Shown one piece after another: positions 1-9,123 of a stretch of 64,000 bases of DNA (the stretch's first letter is position 1; each line of letters begins with the position of its first letter). A model generated the notes under the pieces. It did no database searches and was not told the origin of the DNA. It worked only from the letters and a program-made list of their open reading frames with translations. Where the stretch lies: the NCBI RefSeq assembly GCF_003711105.1, contig NZ_CP023865.1, positions 7,919,001 to 7,983,000 on the forward strand, written 5' to 3'. Position numbers and translations under genes: made by a program. This DNA is from Actinoplanes teichomyceticus ATCC 31121 (lineage in GTDB: Bacteria > Actinomycetota > Actinomycetes > Mycobacteriales > Micromonosporaceae).

Positions 1-810
1 CGGACGCTGCACCGAGGTCACCCCGGAGGAGACGAACGAGGTCGGGTGGAACTGCACGAACTCCACATCGGTGACCTCCGCGCCGGCCCGCAGCGCGAGC
101 GCCACGCCGTCGCCGGTGGAGACCGACGGGTTCGTGGTGGACGCGTAGACCTGACCCATCCCGCCGGTGGCCAGCACCACCGCACGGGCCAGCACCGCGC
201 CCACGCCGTCCTCCGAGCCCTCGCCGAGCACGTGCAGGGTGATCCCGCAGGCGCGGCCGTCGGCGGCGCGCAGCAGGTCCAGCACCAGGGCGTGTTCGAC
301 GAGCCGGATCCACGGGTCACGGCGGACCGCGGCGTGCAGCGCGCGCTGCACCTCGGCGCCGGTGGCGTCGCCGCCGGCGTGCACGATCCGGTCCGCCCGG
401 TGGCCGCCCTCGCGGGTCAGCATCAGCGAGCCGTCCGGGTTGCGGTCGAACTCGGCGCCCCGGCGGATCAGCTCGCGGATGCGCGCCGGGCCCTCCTCCA
501 CCAGCACCCGCACCGCCTCCGGGTCGCACAGCCCGACCCCGGCGATCTCGGTGTCGTAGGCGTGGGCCTGCGGGGTGTCCAGCGGGTCGAGGACCGCGGC
601 GATCCCGCCCTGCGCCCAGCGCGTCGAACCGTCGTCGATGTTGACCTTGGTGACCACCGTGACGTGCAGACCCTGCTCACGCAGGTGCAGGGCGGCGGTC
701 AGCCCGGCGATGCCGGAACCGACCACCACCACGTCGGTGGTCTCGTTCCAGCCCGGCTCGGCGGCGGCGAGCCGGCGCGGCAGGGCCGGCAGATCCGCGA
801 GAGGTGACAT
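1..810 (-). CDS. nadB: L-aspartate oxidase, N-terminal part (gene runs off the window)
   Basis: FAD enzyme that oxidises L-aspartate to iminoaspartate, the substrate of quinolinate synthase NadA in de novo NAD synthesis; cytosolic. The 270 codons in the window start at ATG 810 and run off the left edge. Near residue 22 is the dinucleotide fold [14 protein letters not shown], followed by the [13 protein letters not shown] segment of the succinate dehydrogenase/aspartate oxidase family, then [15 protein letters not shown] and, at the edge, [11 protein letters not shown]. Family members are about 530-570 residues, so roughly the C-terminal half is missing. It lies downstream of panD and panC in the same direction, a common actinobacterial arrangement, here with a lipoprotein gene in between. 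Confidence 0.95.
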   Translation of the reverse strand, partial: MSPLADLPALPRRLAAAEPGWNETTDVVVVGSGIAGLTAALHLREQGLHVTVVTKVNIDDGSTRWAQGGIAAVLDPLDTPQAHAYDTEIAGVGLCDPEAVRVLVEEGPARIRELIRRGAEFDRNPDGSLMLTREGGHRADRIVHAGGDATGAEVQRALHAAVRRDPWIRLVEHALVLDLLRAADGRACGITLHVLGEGSEDGVGAVLARAVVLATGGMGQVYASTTNPSVSTGDGVALALRAGAEVTDVEFVQFHPTSFVSSGVTSVQRP

Positions 811-871
811 GTGGTCAGTACACTCCGCCCCCGCGCACCCGTCACGCCGGGGGCACCATCAGTGGTCACCG

Positions 872-1807
872 TTACTTGTACTGGACCGGCAGGGCCTTGG
901 TCCCCTTGCCCTTGAGCGACGAGGTCAGCTCGGCGCCGTCCAGCCAGAGATAGCACCGCACGCCCCGGTCGCCCTGGGCCCACACGTCCGCGTTGCCGGG
1001 CAGCGACACCACCCCGGTGCGGAACTGCAGGTTCTTGTCGTCCGGCACGCCGGTGTACGCGGCCACCACGCCGCGGCAGCCGTCGTGGAACTCCTCCCAG
1101 GCGGCATCCCCCTTCGGGTACGACGCGTCCGCCGGCGCCTGCCACACCCCGGCGAACTCGGCGTTGTGCCGCTGCCCGCAGGAGGCCGCCGGCATGGTGT
1201 CGATCGCGCCCCGGGCGTCCAGCCCGATCGCGTAGCAGCCCAGGTCGAGCGGGCTGCTCGTGGCCAGCGCGCCGCGCAGGCTGCCCTGCCGCTCCACCAG
1301 AGCCCCGTTGTCCTCGATCGAGTCCAGTTCCACCACCTCGCAGCGGAACCAGCGGGAGCCGCCGGTCCACGCGGCCGGCGACGGGTGGGTCACCCCGATC
1401 CACAGCCGCGCGGTACGCCAGGGACCTGCCACGTACTCGGTCGTCGCGCGGTCACAGACGCGGTACGCCGCACGCGCCCCGGCGGAGGTCTCCACCGGCG
1501 GCTGCTCGGCGTCCGCGGCCGCGCCGGTGTACGTGCCCACGAAGACCGTCTCGGTGCGGTGCTGCACCGCGCAGTCGACCTCCTCGTAGGTCGCGCGCGG
1601 TCCGGTCGCCGCGAAGTTGGCCAGGTGGCATGTCCCGGACATCGGCTCGAACCCGGTCGCCGGGGCCATCGCGCCCCAGTCGTTGGTGAGGTCGCCGTCG
1701 ACGTTGCCGGGGTTGCCGCATCCGGCCGCGAGCAGCAGCATCACGCCCAGCGCGGCGGCCCGGTCGACGCGTGGACCGGGACCCGATCGGGCACGCCAGT
1801 GTCGCAT
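872..1807 (-). CDS. Septum-formation-family lipoprotein
   Basis: Predicted exported lipoprotein of 311 residues. The N terminus is basic, then hydrophobic, ending in a lipobox LLLAAGC with Cys30 as the lipidated residue. The mature part has several paired cysteines (contexts GTCHLANF, VDCAVQHRTE, YRVCDRAT, GCYAIGLD, ASCGQRHNAEF) and the AAYTG/CYLWLDG segments seen in actinobacterial 'septum formation' domain proteins; that family name is from memory and its function is poorly defined. I chose ATG 1807 rather than the ATG five codons upstream because GGGAGG lies 7-8 bases before it and the signal peptide then has normal length. It sits between panD and nadB on the same strand. Its short downstream gap of about 60 bases to nadB suggests possible cotranscription. 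Confidence 0.8.
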   Translation of the reverse strand: MRHWRARSGPGPRVDRAAALGVMLLLAAGCGNPGNVDGDLTNDWGAMAPATGFEPMSGTCHLANFAATGPRATYEEVDCAVQHRTETVFVGTYTGAAADAEQPPVETSAGARAAYRVCDRATTEYVAGPWRTARLWIGVTHPSPAAWTGGSRWFRCEVVELDSIEDNGALVERQGSLRGALATSSPLDLGCYAIGLDARGAIDTMPAASCGQRHNAEFAGVWQAPADASYPKGDAAWEEFHDGCRGVVAAYTGVPDDKNLQFRTGVVSLPGNADVWAQGDRGVRCYLWLDGAELTSSLKGKGTKALPVQYK

Positions 1808-1994
1808 GAAGGGCCCTCCCACACGCCGCCGATGTCCGATTTATCGATCATATGGTGATCACACCGGTTCATCGGCGACGTTCGGGAAAGTCACTCCCGG
1901 CACGCACGGGCCGCGACGCGCGGGCGCGGGCCCGGCACGAGGGGCGCTCAGCACGGGTCGCCGGCCGGCACGAGGACGCGACCCGCGCCACGGA

Positions 1995-2423
1995 TCAGTG
2001 CGCGGACAGCGTCAGGTCGCCGCGGACCAGCTCACCGGCCATCCCGGCGACCGCCTCGGCCGGGTCCGCGCCCAGCTCGATCACCCGGTTGTCGGCGTCC
2101 ACGTGCACCACCCGGGGCTGGTAGGCGCGAGCCTCGGCGTCGTCCATCTGCCCGTAGGAAATCAGGATGACCAGGTCGCCGGGGTGCACCAGGTGCGCGG
2201 CGGCGCCGTTGATCCCGATCACGCCGCTGCCGCGCTCGCCGGGGATCACGTACGTCTCCAGCCGCGCCCCGTTGGTCACGTCGACGATCGCCACCTGCTC
2301 GCCGGGCAGCAGATCGGCCGCCTCCATCAGGTCGAGGTCGACGGTCACCGAGCCGACGTAGTGCAGATCGGCCTGGGTCACGGTGGCCCGGTGGATCTTC
2401 GACTTGAGCATGGTGCGGAGCAT
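1995..2423 (-). CDS. panD: Aspartate 1-decarboxylase
   Basis: Pyruvoyl enzyme that decarboxylates L-aspartate to beta-alanine for pantothenate and CoA synthesis; cytosolic tetramer. The 142-residue proenzyme begins [16 protein letters not shown] and has the self-cleavage site YVGS at residues 22-25, with Ser25 becoming the pyruvoyl group. Later motifs are [17 protein letters not shown] and [11 protein letters not shown]. Its ATG overlaps the panC stop codon by one base (TGATG on the minus strand), so translation is probably coupled. The length is at the long end of the family because of an extra acidic/Ala tail. Product joins pantoate through the neighbouring PanC. Confidence 0.97.
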   Translation of the reverse strand: MLRTMLKSKIHRATVTQADLHYVGSVTVDLDLMEAADLLPGEQVAIVDVTNGARLETYVIPGERGSGVIGINGAAAHLVHPGDLVILISYGQMDDAEARAYQPRVVHVDADNRVIELGADPAEAVAGMAGELVRGDLTLSAH

Positions 2424-3256
2424 CAGGCTTCCTTCCGGAGAACGATCGGAACGTTGTCGATCAGGCGGGTGGCGCCGACCCGGGCGGCCACCAGCAGCCG
2501 GGCCGGGCCTTCCGCGGGCACGGGGCCCAGGTCCGGGCCGGTCAGCTCCAGGTAGTCCAGGCGTACGCCGGGCTCCTGGGCCAGCACGTCCCCGGCGGCG
2601 GCCAGGACCGCCTCCGGATCGCCGTGCCCGGCGCCCGCGCGCAGCGCGCGGGACAGCGCCAGCGCGGCGGTCCGCTCCCGCGGCGAGAGGTACCGGTTAC
2701 GGCTGGAGAGCGCCAGGCCGTCCCCCTCGCGTACGGTCGGAACACCGACGATCTCCACGCCGAGCTCCAGGTCGAACACCATCCGGCGGATCAGCGCGAG
2801 TTGCTGGAAGTCCTTCTCGCCGAAGTAGGCGACGCCGGCGCGGGTGAGCCGCAGCAGTTTCTCCACCACGGTCAGCATCCCGGCGAAGTGCCCGGGACGG
2901 CTCGCGCCCTCCAGGATCGCGCCGAGCGGGCCCGGGTTCATCGTGATCGACGGCGCCCCGCCGGGGTAGACGTCGTCCCGCCCGGGAGCGAAGACCACCG
3001 CCGCCCCCTCGGCACGGCAGGCCGCCAGGTCCTCGTCGAGCGTCCTCGGGTACTTCTCGAAGTCCTCGTTCGGCCCGAACTGCAGCGGGTTCACGAAGAT
3101 CGTCACGACCACGAACGGGGAGCGCTCGCGGGCCACCCGGATCAGCTGCCGGTGCCCCTCGTGCAGCGCGCCCATCGTCATCACGACCGCGATCTCACCG
3201 GTCGCGGCGTCGAGCGCGGCGGCCAGCTCGTCGCGGGTGTGCGCCACCCGGGTCAT
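2423..3256 (-). CDS. panC: Pantothenate synthetase
   Basis: Joins pantoate and beta-alanine in an ATP-dependent reaction via a pantoyl-adenylate intermediate; cytosolic dimer. The 277-residue protein has the HIGH-like nucleotide-binding motif TMGALHEGH at residues 27-35, the [18 protein letters not shown] block, the YFGEKDFQQ block and the KMSKS-like loop [10 protein letters not shown]. Start ATG 3256 overlaps the stop of the upstream DUF2520 gene by four bases (ATGA), and its own stop overlaps the panD start. The order DUF2520-panC-panD matches the one I recall from mycobacteria. The reading frame continues far upstream, but that part is a shadow of the neighbour. Confidence 0.97.
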   Translation of the reverse strand: MTRVAHTRDELAAALDAATGEIAVVMTMGALHEGHRQLIRVARERSPFVVVTIFVNPLQFGPNEDFEKYPRTLDEDLAACRAEGAAVVFAPGRDDVYPGGAPSITMNPGPLGAILEGASRPGHFAGMLTVVEKLLRLTRAGVAYFGEKDFQQLALIRRMVFDLELGVEIVGVPTVREGDGLALSSRNRYLSPRERTAALALSRALRAGAGHGDPEAVLAAAGDVLAQEPGVRLDYLELTGPDLGPVPAEGPARLLVAARVGATRLIDNVPIVLRKEA

Positions 3257-4134
3257 GCCGCGCTCCCCACCGTGCGCGGCGCCGTCCGGTCGGTCGCGGC
3301 CCGCGACAGCACGTCGAGCAGGGCCGCGGCGTCGTGCGGGCGCAGCCGCCCGGCCGCGACGGCACGGTCCGCGGTGCGCCGGGCCAGGCTCAGGTACGCC
3401 GGGACCGCCTCCGCCGGCATCCGGTCCAGGTGCTTCGCGACCGTGCCGGCATCGCCGCGGGAGACCGGCCCGGTCAGCGCGGCGTCGCCCATCCGCAGCG
3501 CGTTGTCCAGCGCCGCGGTCAGCAGCGGGGCGAGCACCCGCCCGGGCTGTGCCACACCCGCCGCGCGCAGCACGTCGGCCGCCTCGTTGACCAGCGTGAC
3601 CAGGTGGTTCGCGCCGTGCGCGAGGGCCGCGTGGTAGACCGGCCGGGCCTCCTCGGCGATCCACTCCGGCACGCCACCCAGGTCGGCGACCAGGCGGGTG
3701 GCCAGCGCCCGGTCCCGGGTGGTCACCCCCCAGGCGATCCCGGGCAGCCGGGCCAGGTCGGTGTCCGCGCCGGTGAAGGTCATCGCCGGGTGCAGGGCCA
3801 TGCCCCGCACGGGGCCGAGCACGTCCAGGCCGTGCGCCCCGGAGGTGTGCGCCACGATCTGGTGCGGCCGCAGCGCCCCGGTGCCGGCCAGGCCGGCCAC
3901 CACGCCGCGCAACGCGTCGTCGGGCACGGCGATCAGCAGCAGGTCGACGGCGGCGCGGGCCACCTCGTCGGCGGGCCGGATCGCGGCGTCCGGCAGCAGG
4001 CGCGCGGCCCGCTCCCGGGAGGCGGTGGAGACGGCGGCGGCGGCGACCACCCGGTGCCCGGCCGCGTTCAGCGCCGCGCCCAGCACGGCGCCCACCCGGC
4101 CGGCGCCGATGACGCCGACGGTCAATGCGTTCAT
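3253..4134 (-). CDS. Rossmann-like and DUF2520 domain protein (NAD(P)-binding oxidoreductase-like)
   Basis: 293-residue cytosolic protein. Residues 4-30 carry a dinucleotide fold [17 protein letters not shown]; the family's central motifs follow ([40 protein letters not shown]) and then an all-helical C-terminal domain resembling ketopantoate/hydroxyacid reductases. The product of DUF2520 proteins is not established. Constant linkage to panC and panD has suggested a role in or near pantoate supply, which remains an inference. Start ATG 4134 is preferred because the glycine motif then begins at residue 9. The longer frame upstream has no homology-like content. First gene of the pan operon; a 200-base divergent gap separates it from the methyltransferase gene. 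Confidence 0.88.
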   Translation of the reverse strand: MNALTVGVIGAGRVGAVLGAALNAAGHRVVAAAAVSTASRERAARLLPDAAIRPADEVARAAVDLLLIAVPDDALRGVVAGLAGTGALRPHQIVAHTSGAHGLDVLGPVRGMALHPAMTFTGADTDLARLPGIAWGVTTRDRALATRLVADLGGVPEWIAEEARPVYHAALAHGANHLVTLVNEAADVLRAAGVAQPGRVLAPLLTAALDNALRMGDAALTGPVSRGDAGTVAKHLDRMPAEAVPAYLSLARRTADRAVAAGRLRPHDAAALLDVLSRAATDRTAPRTVGSAA

Positions 4135-4334
4135 GGATCCAGTCCTCGTGTCGGGGTACCGGTCGAGCGCCAGTATGCGCCGTCGTAACACGCGCGTAGC
4201 AACCACGTGTGAACAACCGCACCGGCCGGGTTGCCCCGCGCGTACCCCGGACGCCTCTGCCCGGCCGGGGCCACGCGTGGTATCCCGCCCGGAGCGCCGG
4301 CCGGGCCCCGCGAGGGCGGCACTAGGCTGGCCCG

Positions 4335-5306
4335 GTGGCGGCGATCGGGTGGCGGCTCGCGATGCAGTCCGCGCTCTACGGGCCGGACGGGTTCTTCGTA
4401 CGCCCACGGTCCGGGCCAGCTGATCACTTCCGGACCAGTGTGCACGCGTCCCCGCTGTTCGCCGAGGCCCTGCTGCGGTTGGTCGAGCGGGTCGACGTCG
4501 CGCTCGGGCATCCGGCGCGGTTCGACCTGGTGGACGTCGGCGCCGGGCGCGGGGAGCTGCTCGGCGCCCTGTGCGCGAGGCTGCCCGCGGGCCTGGCCGC
4601 CCGGGTCCGCCCGGTCGCGGTCGAGCTGGCCCAGCGGCCCGACCGGCTGCCCCCGGAGATCACCTGGCGGCGCGACGTTCCCGAGACGGTCACCGGGCTG
4701 CTGCTGGCCACCGAGTGGCTGGACAACGTGCCGCTCGACATCGTCGAGACCGATGAGCGCGGGCGGCTGCGCAAGGTGCTGGTCGACCGGGCCGGCCGCG
4801 AGACGCTGGGCGCCCCGGCCGACCCGGCCGAGGTCCTCTGGTCCGCCCGCTGGTGGCCCGGGCCGGGCCGGATCGAGATCGGCGCACCCCGGGACGCCGC
4901 CTGGGCGGACGCGGTGAACCGGGTCCGCCGCGGTGCCGCCCTCTGCGTCGATTACGGTCACCGCCGCGACGAGCGGCCGGCCTGGGGCACGCTGGCCGGA
5001 TTCCGCGGGGGCCGGCAGGTCACGCCGGTTCCGGACGGCGACTGCGACGTGACGGCGCACGTCGCCATGGACTCGGTCGCGGGCGCGAGCGGTCTGCCGT
5101 ACCAAATCGTCCGTCAGCGTGACGCCCTGCGCGCGCTCGGGATCAGCGGCGCGCGCCCACCGCTCAGCCTCGCCTCCAGCGACCCGGCGGCCTACCTGCG
5201 CGCCCTGTCCTCGGCCGGCGCGGCGGCCGAGTTGACCGCCCCGGGCGGCCTCGGCGCGCACTGGTGGCTGTGGCAGCCGGTCGGTCTGGACCTCCCGCTC
5301 CGCTGA
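4335..5306 (+). CDS. SAM-dependent methyltransferase, MidA/NDUFAF7 family
   Basis: 323-residue class I methyltransferase. The N terminus has the family signature MQSALYGPDGFFVRP, then HFRTSVHASPLFAEALLR, the SAM-binding motif LVDVGAGRGELL (about residue 64) and ATEWLDNVPLD (about residue 130). The C-terminal half has CVDYGH and the DCDVTAHVAMDSV block. Mitochondrial NDUFAF7, in this family, dimethylates an arginine of complex I subunit NDUFS2, whose bacterial homologue is NuoD; the next gene here is a nuoD paralogue, which supports the same partnership by inference. GTG 4335 is used as start; ATG 4374 is an alternative but would cut the first helix. No convincing Shine-Dalgarno sequence is visible. 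Confidence 0.87.
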   Translation: MAAIGWRLAMQSALYGPDGFFVRPRSGPADHFRTSVHASPLFAEALLRLVERVDVALGHPARFDLVDVGAGRGELLGALCARLPAGLAARVRPVAVELAQRPDRLPPEITWRRDVPETVTGLLLATEWLDNVPLDIVETDERGRLRKVLVDRAGRETLGAPADPAEVLWSARWWPGPGRIEIGAPRDAAWADAVNRVRRGAALCVDYGHRRDERPAWGTLAGFRGGRQVTPVPDGDCDVTAHVAMDSVAGASGLPYQIVRQRDALRALGISGARPPLSLASSDPAAYLRALSSAGAAAELTAPGGLGAHWWLWQPVGLDLPLR

Positions 5307-5324
5307 GGACCGGCCCGGCCGCCG

Positions 5325-5382
5325 GGGCGGAGCCGCGCACGCGCCACGGCCCCGGGCGGAGCCGCGCACGCGCCACGGCCCG
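5325..5382 (+). repeat. Two tandem copies of a 29-base GC-rich unit
   Basis: The unit beginning GGGCGGAGCCGCGCACGCG occurs at 5325 and again at 5354 with essentially no differences. It fills the gap between the methyltransferase and the nuoD paralogue. No coding function is seen. Confidence 0.85.
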
Positions 5383-5447
5383 GACGCACCGGGCCGGCTT
5401 CGAACCTGGGCCCGACCGGGCACCGCCGACCGTGCGACGATGCGTCT

Positions 5448-6593
5448 GTGACGGACGCGCTGCGGGAGATGACGGTCGGGACCGGATCCGGGCTCGAGAC
5501 GGCGGACATGGTCCTCAACATCGGTCCGCAACACCCGTCCACGCACGGCGTGCTCCGCCTCAAGCTGACCCTGGACGGGGAGCGGGTGGTCGCCTGCGAG
5601 CCGATCGTCGGCTACATGCACCGCGGCGCCGAGAAACTCTTCGAGGTACGCGACTACCGGCAGATCATCATGCTGGCGAACCGGCACGACTGGCTGTCCG
5701 CGTTCTCCAACGAGCTGGGCGTGGTACTGGCCGTCGAGCGGCTGATGGGTATCGAGGTGCCCGACCGGGCGGTGTGGCTGCGGATGGCCCTCGCCGAGCT
5801 GAACCGGGTGCTGAACCACCTGATGTTCCTCGGCTCCTACCCGCTGGAGATCGGCGCGATCACACCGATGTTCTACGCGTTCCGGGAACGGGAGACGCTG
5901 CAGGCGGTGATGGAGGAGGTCTCCGGCGGGCGGATCCACTACATGTTCAACCGGGTCGGCGGCCTCAAGGAGGAGGTGCCGGCCGGGTGGACCAAACGCG
6001 CCCGGCAGGCGGTCGCGGCGGTCCGGCGGCGGATGCCCGACCTGGACGGCATCATCCGCCGCAACGACATCTTCATGGCACGGACCGTCGGCGTCGGCGT
6101 CCTGTCGGCCGCCGACGCCGCCGCCTACGGCGCCTCCGGCCCGGTGGCGCGGGCGAGCGGACTGGACTTCGACGTACGCCGGGACGAGCCCTACCTCTTC
6201 TACGACCAGCTCGACGTGCCGGTGGTGACCCGCACGGCGGGCGACTGCCACGCCCGTTTCGAGGTGCTGCTCGACCAGGTGTACGTGTCGCTCGACCTGG
6301 TCGACGAGTGCCTGGACCGGGTCGAGCGGACCGGCGGGCCGGTCAACGTGCGGCTGCCCAAGGTGGTCAAGGCGCCGGAGGGACACACCTACGCGTGGAC
6401 CGAGAACCCGCTCGGGGTGAACGGGTACTACCTGGTGTCGCGCGGCGAGAAGACGCCGTGGCGGCTCAAGCTGCGCACCGCGTCCTACGCCAACGTGCAG
6501 GCGCTGGCCACCCTGATCCCCGGCTGCCTGGTGCCCGACCTGATCGCCATCCTCGGGTCGATGTTCTTCGTCGTCGGAGACATCGACAAGTGA
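5448..6593 (+). CDS. nuoD: NADH-quinone oxidoreductase subunit D paralogue (stand-alone, nuoD2-like)
   Basis: 381-residue homologue of the 49-kDa/NuoD subunit at the quinone site of complex I. Residues 24-34 read [11 protein letters not shown], the conserved quinone-pocket loop. [12 protein letters not shown] follows at about 55-66, then [28 protein letters not shown] and, near the C terminus, [27 protein letters not shown]. Length is slightly below classical NuoD (about 400). No other nuo genes are nearby, so this is a second or orphan copy such as those found in streptomycetes. The preceding gene is a NuoD-type arginine methyltransferase homologue; Arg59 of the HRG loop is a possible target (inference). 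GTG 5448 is the start. The stop is one base from the stop of the convergent next gene. Confidence 0.92.
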   Translation: MTDALREMTVGTGSGLETADMVLNIGPQHPSTHGVLRLKLTLDGERVVACEPIVGYMHRGAEKLFEVRDYRQIIMLANRHDWLSAFSNELGVVLAVERLMGIEVPDRAVWLRMALAELNRVLNHLMFLGSYPLEIGAITPMFYAFRERETLQAVMEEVSGGRIHYMFNRVGGLKEEVPAGWTKRARQAVAAVRRRMPDLDGIIRRNDIFMARTVGVGVLSAADAAAYGASGPVARASGLDFDVRRDEPYLFYDQLDVPVVTRTAGDCHARFEVLLDQVYVSLDLVDECLDRVERTGGPVNVRLPKVVKAPEGHTYAWTENPLGVNGYYLVSRGEKTPWRLKLRTASYANVQALATLIPGCLVPDLIAILGSMFFVVGDIDK

Positions 6594-6594
6594 C

Positions 6595-9027
6595 TCACCA
6601 GCGGCCCCGGGCCGCGGCGTCGTCCCGGTAACCGGGCATACCGGCGAAGTCCGCCAGCGAGCCGACGTTGGTGTCGTTGGCCGACGGGCGGTGCCGGCGG
6701 GCCCTGTACTGGCCGGAGTCACCGGGAGCGGGCGCGTGGCCGCCGCTGTCCGGCTCGGCGTCGCCGGTGTGGTAGCCGCCGTTGTCGGGTCCGTAGCCGT
6801 TCACCGGGTGGTCCGGGTCGTAACCGTTCGCCGGGCCGTCCGGGCCGTAGCCGGTCGCCGGGCCGTCCGGGCCGTAACCGTTCGCCGGGCCGTCCGGGCC
6901 GTAACCGTTCGCCGGGCCGTCCGGGCCGTAACCGGTGAGCGGGGCGTTCCCGGGGTAGCCGTTCGGCGGGACGTGCGGGCCGTAACCGTTCACCGGGGCC
7001 GGGGGACCGTAACCACTATCGGGGTCGTCGCCGCCGTAACCGGTGCCGCCGTAACCGTTCGCCGCGCCGTCCGGGCCGTAGCCGGTCGCCTGGCCCTCGG
7101 GGGCGTAGCCGTTCGCCGGGTCCTGCGGGCCGTAGCCGTCCACGGGGTCGTCGTATCCGGGGGTGAAGTCGCCGTCCGGCCGGGCGGCTCCGGAGTAGCC
7201 GCGCGGCGCGCCGAAATCGCCGTCCGGGGCGTCCGGACGACCGTACACCGGTCCGGGCCGGACGGCGGCGGCCGCGCGGGCGGGCGGGCCGGCCGGGACG
7301 GAGGCCTGGCCGGCGGAGCCGTAGACACCCTTCTGCGCCGGGATCCCGGCCGGGCCCGGCATCGGCCCGGTGCGGGGCGCACCACCGCCGGGCGCACCAC
7401 CGCCGGGCGCTCCACCGCTGCGGGGCGCGGCACTGCCGGCCATGCCCCCGGGTGCTCCCCCGCCGCGGGGAGCGCCGCCGCCGGGTGCCCCTCCGTTGCG
7501 GGGCACGTTGCTGCCGGGGGCCCCTCCGCCGCGGGGGGCGCCGCCGGGCCCTCCCCCGCCGCGAGGGGCACCGCTGCCGGGAGCCACCCCGCTACGGGGG
7601 GCGCCGCTGCCGGGAGCCACCCCGCTACGGGGAGCGCCGCCGCCCGGGGCTCCGCCACCTCGGGGGCCGCTGCTGCCGGCGGCTCCGCCACTTCGGGGCA
7701 CGCCGCCGCTCGGCATTCCGCCGGGGGCGGGAACTGCGCCGCTACCCGGCATCGCGCCGGCATTCGGTGGGGTGACCGCGGCCCGGGCGGCGCCGACGGC
7801 CGGCGGGGGCACCGAGGCGGCGCCGCGCTGCCGGGGCATCGGGCCGGTGGACGGCGCGGGCCCGGGAGCCGCGCCGGCCGGTCCGGAACCGACCGAGGCC
7901 GACCCCACGGAGGCGGACCCGACGGAGGCGGACCCGACGGAGGCGGACCCGACGGAAGCGGACCCGACGGAAGCGGAACCGACCGAGGCCGAACCGGCGG
8001 CCGGGCCGCCGCCGGTGGCCGAGCCGGTGGCCGAGCCGGTGGGGACGGCGGCCGAAGCACGACCCGCCGGGCCGCCGGGTGACATCGGACGGGCGCTGCC
8101 GGCGGCCACCGCGCGGCCGTTGCCGGGGCGCGCCGGCTCCGGAGCGGGGACGGCGGATCGGCCGTAGTCGTCGTAGTACTCGTCCGGCTGATCGCCGTAG
8201 CCCGGATCCGGGCCGTAACCGGCCTCGGCGTCGTAGCCGGCGCCGGGGTCGTAGCCGGGGTCGCCGTCGTAGCCGGCCGGCCCGGGGCCGTAGGTGGCGG
8301 GATCGTCGAAGCTCTGCGGGCCGCGCACGTTCGGCGGGCCGGTGAAGCCACCCTGCGGCGCACGCCCGTTCGGCTCGAAGCCGCCGCCCGGGGCGAAGTC
8401 GCCGGACGCGAAGCCCTCCGGCGCGAGGCCGTCCGGAGCGAACTCACCCTGCGCGAAGCCGCCCGGAGCGAACTCACCCTGCGCGAAGCCGTCCGGAGCG
8501 AACTCACCCTGCGCGAAGCCCTCCGGAGCGAACTCACCCTGCGCGAAGCCCTCCGCGCCGAAGCCGTCACCGGGACCGCTGTCCGGGCCGAAGAAACCGC
8601 CGTCCGACTCGAGCTCCGCTGCGCGCTCACCGCCGCGAGCCGACTGCGCAGAGTAAGCGCCGGCGGTCCCCGCGGCGACCTGCGCCCGCCCACCCGGTTT
8701 GCGCGGGGTCAGCGGCGGACGGTTCGGGTCGGAGCCGCCGGCCGGCGTCGCCAGCTCGGCCCGCAGCTTGTCACGGAGCCGGTCGACCTCCTCCGCCACC
8801 CGGTCCTCGACATCCATCCGGAGCAGCACCGGATCGCTGCGAATCAGCACCGACGCGCCGATCAGCACGACGCTGACCGCGATCAGCAGCACGGCGAACC
8901 GGGCCGAGTTCGAGTTCCCGCCGACCAGCACCACGGCGGCCGCGAGCGGAGCGAGGATCACCCCGGCCCAGACGAGGCCGCGAAGCAGGCGTGCGCTGTG
9001 TCCCGCTGGAGAGTCCCGTTCCGGCAT
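6595..9027 (-). CDS. Large repeat-rich protein with two N-terminal membrane segments, function unknown
   Basis: 810 residues. Residues about 12-37 and 42-62 are hydrophobic (LVWAGVILAPLAAAVVLV; FAVLLIAVSVVLIGASVLI), followed by a charged stretch likely to form a short coiled coil (VEDRVAEEVDRLRDKLRAEL). The remaining some 680 residues are low-complexity and built of four repeat families in order: GFAQGEFAP(D/E/G), SASVG, Gly-Ala-Pro-Arg runs, and GYGPDGPAN. The tail is different: basic, then NVGSLADFAGMPGYRDD. Composition suggests a disordered cytoplasmic or surface-exposed tail anchored in the membrane; role unknown. ATG 9027 has no Shine-Dalgarno sequence but a TAACAT box stands 8 bases upstream, so the mRNA may be leaderless. 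Convergent with the nuoD paralogue, one base between stops. Confidence 0.8.
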   Translation of the reverse strand: MPERDSPAGHSARLLRGLVWAGVILAPLAAAVVLVGGNSNSARFAVLLIAVSVVLIGASVLIRSDPVLLRMDVEDRVAEEVDRLRDKLRAELATPAGGSDPNRPPLTPRKPGGRAQVAAGTAGAYSAQSARGGERAAELESDGGFFGPDSGPGDGFGAEGFAQGEFAPEGFAQGEFAPDGFAQGEFAPGGFAQGEFAPDGLAPEGFASGDFAPGGGFEPNGRAPQGGFTGPPNVRGPQSFDDPATYGPGPAGYDGDPGYDPGAGYDAEAGYGPDPGYGDQPDEYYDDYGRSAVPAPEPARPGNGRAVAAGSARPMSPGGPAGRASAAVPTGSATGSATGGGPAAGSASVGSASVGSASVGSASVGSASVGSASVGSASVGSGPAGAAPGPAPSTGPMPRQRGAASVPPPAVGAARAAVTPPNAGAMPGSGAVPAPGGMPSGGVPRSGGAAGSSGPRGGGAPGGGAPRSGVAPGSGAPRSGVAPGSGAPRGGGGPGGAPRGGGAPGSNVPRNGGAPGGGAPRGGGAPGGMAGSAAPRSGGAPGGGAPGGGAPRTGPMPGPAGIPAQKGVYGSAGQASVPAGPPARAAAAVRPGPVYGRPDAPDGDFGAPRGYSGAARPDGDFTPGYDDPVDGYGPQDPANGYAPEGQATGYGPDGAANGYGGTGYGGDDPDSGYGPPAPVNGYGPHVPPNGYPGNAPLTGYGPDGPANGYGPDGPANGYGPDGPATGYGPDGPANGYDPDHPVNGYGPDNGGYHTGDAEPDSGGHAPAPGDSGQYRARRHRPSANDTNVGSLADFAGMPGYRDDAAARGRW
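6785..6985 (-). repeat. 27-base tandem repeats coding GYGPDGPAN
   Basis: About seven in-frame copies of a 27-base unit (minus-strand peptide GYGPDGPAN with variants GYGPDGPAT, GYDPDHPVN, GYGPHVPPN), near the 3' end of the 810-codon gene. Four central copies are almost identical at DNA level, so recent expansion is likely. Confidence 0.85.
7893..7997 (-). repeat. 15-base tandem repeats coding Ser-Val-Gly-Ser-Ala
   Basis: Six to seven in-frame copies of a 15-base unit (plus-strand reading GACCCGACGGAGGCG and close variants) encode SVGSA repeats in the middle of the same protein. Confidence 0.85.
8400..8562 (-). repeat. 30-base tandem repeats coding GFAQGEFAPD
   Basis: Four near-perfect 30-base units encode GFAQGEFAP followed by E, D or G; two diverged copies (GLAPEGFASGDFAPGG) flank them. 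They begin about 155 residues into the same protein. Confidence 0.88.
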
Positions 9028-9035
9028 GGGGGCAG

Positions 9036-9064
9036 ATGTTACCGAGAGTGCGTCCGGGACGAAA
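9036..9064 (-). promoter_or_regulatory. Candidate leaderless promoter for the 810-codon gene
   Basis: On the minus strand TAACAT at 9041-9036 lies 8 bases before the ATG at 9027, with a weak -35-like TTTCGT 17 bases further upstream (9064-9059). No Shine-Dalgarno sequence is present, so transcription may begin at or next to the ATG. Confidence 0.35.
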
Positions 9065-9123
9065 CGGCCGAACGCCGAGTGGCATACACCGACCCGGCGT
9101 TCCGCACGTCGTTCGACCGGTTG

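Noticed and set aside
7370..7730. Clustered GC-rich repeats considered as a CRISPR or intergenic repeat array
   Set aside because: They are in-frame protein repeats with no unique spacers and lie inside the 810-codon gene.
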